Of a stretch of DNA of 23,675 nucleotides, positions 21,750 through 23,675 are shown one piece after another. The stretch spans positions 1-23,675 of the forward strand of contig CABUOF010000032.1 in assembly GCA_902493125.1 (NCBI GenBank), in the 5' to 3' direction. The stretch is from an uncultured Collinsella sp. (GTDB lineage: Bacteria > Actinomycetota > Coriobacteriia > Coriobacteriales > Coriobacteriaceae). Under the pieces are notes generated by a model. That model searched no databases, had not been told where the DNA came from, and saw only the letters and a program-made list of their open reading frames with translations. Within the stretch, counting starts at the first letter, position 1, and every line of letters starts with the position of its first letter. A program made the position numbers and the translations under genes.

Positions 21750-23096
21750 ATGGAACACGACCTCACACGCGGCAATGTCCTTAAGACCATCGCGGTCTTT
21801 GCCCTGCCCTATATGCTCTCGTACTTTTTGCAGATGCTCTACGGTATGGCCGACCTGTACATGATGGGGCAGTTTAGCGGCGCCGCCGGCATCACTGCCG
21901 TGGGCAATGGCGCGCAGACGCTCTATATCATTACCGTGACGCTCGTGGGCTTGGCCATGGGAACGACGGTCATCGTCGGCCACGCCGTGGGTTCGCGCCG
22001 GTTTGACCGCGCCGAGACCGCCATCGGCAATACCATCACGCTGTTTATGGGCGTCTCGGTGGTACTGGCCGCTGTCCTGCTCGCACTGTGCCCGCAAATC
22101 GTGGCACTCATTGGCACGCCGGCCGAGGCGGTCGAAGGAACCGCCGCCTACCTGCGTATCTGCTTTGTCGGCATTCCCTTTATCGCCGCGTACAATATCC
22201 TCTCGGCCATCTTTCGCGGGCTGGGCGATTCGCGCTCGCCCATGTACGTGATTGGCGTGGCGTGCGTCATCAACATCGCGCTCGATTTTCTGTTTATCGG
22301 CCACATGGGACTCGGCCCCGTGGGTGCGGCGCTCGGCACGGTAACCGCCCAGACGGCCAGCGTTGCCCTCGCGCTCGTGTGGCTCAAGAGCCGCCGCACG
22401 AACATCCATGTTAAGCGCAGCGACCTGCGCCCCCAGCCCGAGGTGCTCGGCAGCATCCTTAAGATCGGCGTGCCCGTGGCCGTACAGGACGGCTGCATCC
22501 AGGTGGCGTTTATGTTTATCACCGTCATCGCCAACCACCGAGGGCTCGTCGACGCCGCCGCCGTGGGCCTGGTCGAGAAGATGATCAGCTTTTTATTCAT
22601 TGTGCCGAGCTCCATGGGCGCCACCGTCAGCGCGCTCACGGCGCAAAATGCCGGCGCGGGCAAGGGCGATCGCGCGCGTCAGGTGCTCAAGGACGCCATG
22701 ACGATCTCGGTGGTGTACGGCTGCCTGATCACGGTGCTGATGTGGCTAGTGGCGCCGGCGTTTATCGGCTTTTTTGCCAAGGACGCCGCGGTGGTCGCGG
22801 CCGGTACCGGCTATATGCGCAGCTACATTTTCGACGCGATTTTTGCCGGCATCCACATTTGCTTTAGCGGCTTTTTCGCTGCGTATGGCAAGAGTTACAT
22901 CGGCTTTGCGCACAACGTGCTGGCCGTGGCGCTCATTCGCGTGCCGGGCGCGTGGCTGCTGTCGAACGCCTATTCCGATACGTTGTTTCCCATGGGCATC
23001 GCTTCGCCGTGCGGATCGATTGTGTCGGCGGTCATCTGTGTTGTCGCGTTTACCGTGCTCAACCGCCGCGGAGCTTTTGACAAGCTGGTAGCGTAG
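21750..23096 (+). CDS. MATE-family multidrug efflux transporter
   Basis: This 448-residue membrane protein belongs to the MATE (MatE/DinF-like) family, which exports drugs and other cations in exchange for sodium or protons. It has twelve hydrophobic segments in two related halves. Family features include MLYGMADLYMMGQFSGAAGITAVGNGAQ in the first half, FRGLGDSRSPMYV and LDFLFIGHMGLGPVGAALGT at the middle, and VDAAAVGLVEKMISFLFIVPSSMGATVSALTAQNAGAGKGDRA in the second. The ATG at 21750 follows AGAAAG at a plausible distance. A MerR-style promoter lies upstream and a MerR-family gene 53 bases downstream, so expression is probably drug-induced. Substrate not predictable. Confidence 0.95.
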   Translation: MEHDLTRGNVLKTIAVFALPYMLSYFLQMLYGMADLYMMGQFSGAAGITAVGNGAQTLYIITVTLVGLAMGTTVIVGHAVGSRRFDRAETAIGNTITLFMGVSVVLAAVLLALCPQIVALIGTPAEAVEGTAAYLRICFVGIPFIAAYNILSAIFRGLGDSRSPMYVIGVACVINIALDFLFIGHMGLGPVGAALGTVTAQTASVALALVWLKSRRTNIHVKRSDLRPQPEVLGSILKIGVPVAVQDGCIQVAFMFITVIANHRGLVDAAAVGLVEKMISFLFIVPSSMGATVSALTAQNAGAGKGDRARQVLKDAMTISVVYGCLITVLMWLVAPAFIGFFAKDAAVVAAGTGYMRSYIFDAIFAGIHICFSGFFAAYGKSYIGFAHNVLAVALIRVPGAWLLSNAYSDTLFPMGIASPCGSIVSAVICVVAFTVLNRRGAFDKLVA

Positions 23097-23149
23097 CGGG
23101 GCGACGCGAGCCTGGCGCCCTCCCCGACCCTATTGAAAGGAGCTGTCCT

Positions 23150-23675
23150 GTGACCGACACGTCAAGTGAACATACTGAGGGCCTGCTCCGCATTGGCGAG
23201 GTGGCGCGCCTGTTTAACCTGAGCGTGGGGACGCTACGTCATTACGAGCAGATGGGCTTGCTGGACCCGGCGTACATCGATCCGGCAAGCGGGTACCGCT
23301 ACTACGGATCGCGGCAGCTCTCCACCCTCAACACCATCAGCCACCTGCGTGTTCTCGACTTGCCGTTGGCGCAGATCCGTGAGTTTGTGACCACGCGCGA
23401 TGTGGACCTTATGCAGCGGCAGCTGGCTCAGCAGCAGGAGCTCATCGAGCGCAAGCGCCGAGAGCTGGAGCGCGTGTCGCGCAAGATCGATAACCGGCTT
23501 GCCCTGCTGCACGATGCCCTGAACACCGAGCTCGACACCATTTGCACAATCGATGCGCCCGAGCTCCGCTGCGCCGTGTTGCGTGAACGCGTCAACCCCA
23601 CCGACGCCTATGCATTGGAGTGGCAAATTCGTCAACTGCAGAAGGGCCAGCACGAGACCTTTGTCTTCCTGGGCA
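23150..23675 (+). CDS. BmrR-like MerR-family regulator (partial, runs off the window)
   Basis: The window ends within this gene after 175 codons. The protein starts VTDTSSEHTEGLLRIGEVAR, with the MerR winged helix RIGEVARLFNLSVGTLRHYEQMGLLDP and the BmrR-like SGYRYYGSRQL. A long coiled helix follows (about 90-130, QLAQQQELIERKRRELERVSRKIDNRLALLHDAL), which forms the dimer. The last part (APELRCAVLRERV) looks like the start of a GyrI-like drug-binding domain. GTG at 23150 is chosen because AAAGGAG lies seven bases ahead. It closely follows the MATE gene on the same strand, so activator and exporter probably share one message and the operator at 21684. Confidence 0.9.
   Translation, partial: MTDTSSEHTEGLLRIGEVARLFNLSVGTLRHYEQMGLLDPAYIDPASGYRYYGSRQLSTLNTISHLRVLDLPLAQIREFVTTRDVDLMQRQLAQQQELIERKRRELERVSRKIDNRLALLHDALNTELDTICTIDAPELRCAVLRERVNPTDAYALEWQIRQLQKGQHETFVFLG

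Noticed and set aside
21405..22538. Minus-strand open frame of 377 codons across the MATE gene
   Set aside because: It is the antisense of the MATE transporter and runs through a 65-bp palindrome. No family features.

Overview
The window looks like chromosomal DNA of a high-GC, Gram-positive gut actinobacterium, most probably a Collinsella-like member of the Coriobacteriia. The genus is an inference from gene content and style: GatCAB, sortase-assembled pili with actinobacterial pilin domains, a MoaC-MobB fusion, and strong GGAGG ribosome sites. No rRNA, tRNA or CRISPR array was recognised.

Layout. An AraC-type regulator (132-1136, +) is followed by a complex inverted-repeat region that also closes the convergent gatC-gatA-gatB operon (4860-1359, -). 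The operon's cistrons overlap as TAATG. A repeat-dense gap (about 4861-5164) leads to a pilus island on the minus strand. The island holds a class C sortase (6103-5165), an unrecognised winged-helix protein with a palindrome over its promoter (7194-6226), a 50-residue basic membrane peptide (7577-7425), and a pilus operon read from 14712 down to a strong terminator at 7751. The operon encodes a 62-residue signal-peptide-like ORF, a choice-of-anchor/CnaB tip adhesin (LPLSG), and two paralogous FimA-like pilins (MPSTG and LPLTG). The sortase is the obvious candidate to polymerise these pilins.

After an AT-rich regulatory gap come a Cof-type HAD phosphatase (16039-15218), an MFS exporter (17542-16256), and a molybdopterin pair, moaA (20160-19105) plus a moaC-mobB fusion (19100-17808). 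Next is a protein with an AbiEi/DUF559-like PD-(D/E)XK region (21433-20396). The last genes are on the plus strand: a MATE exporter (21750-23096) with a MerR-style promoter, and the start of a BmrR-like MerR regulator (23150 to the window end). These two form a likely drug-responsive efflux module.

Two families of intergenic palindromes give the window most of its unexplained structure. One is a 65-bp element with 19-bp arms (AAACCATCACAACATTCGA), present four times in two core subtypes. The other is a 31-35-bp element with CCACCACAAAGG arms and a CCTGNCC loop, present four times, plus one divergent relative. One pair of the 65-bp elements brackets the sortase-pilus-HAD stretch, and the other pair brackets the nuclease-like gene. 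Several elements lie directly behind stop codons and may act as 3' ends of transcripts.
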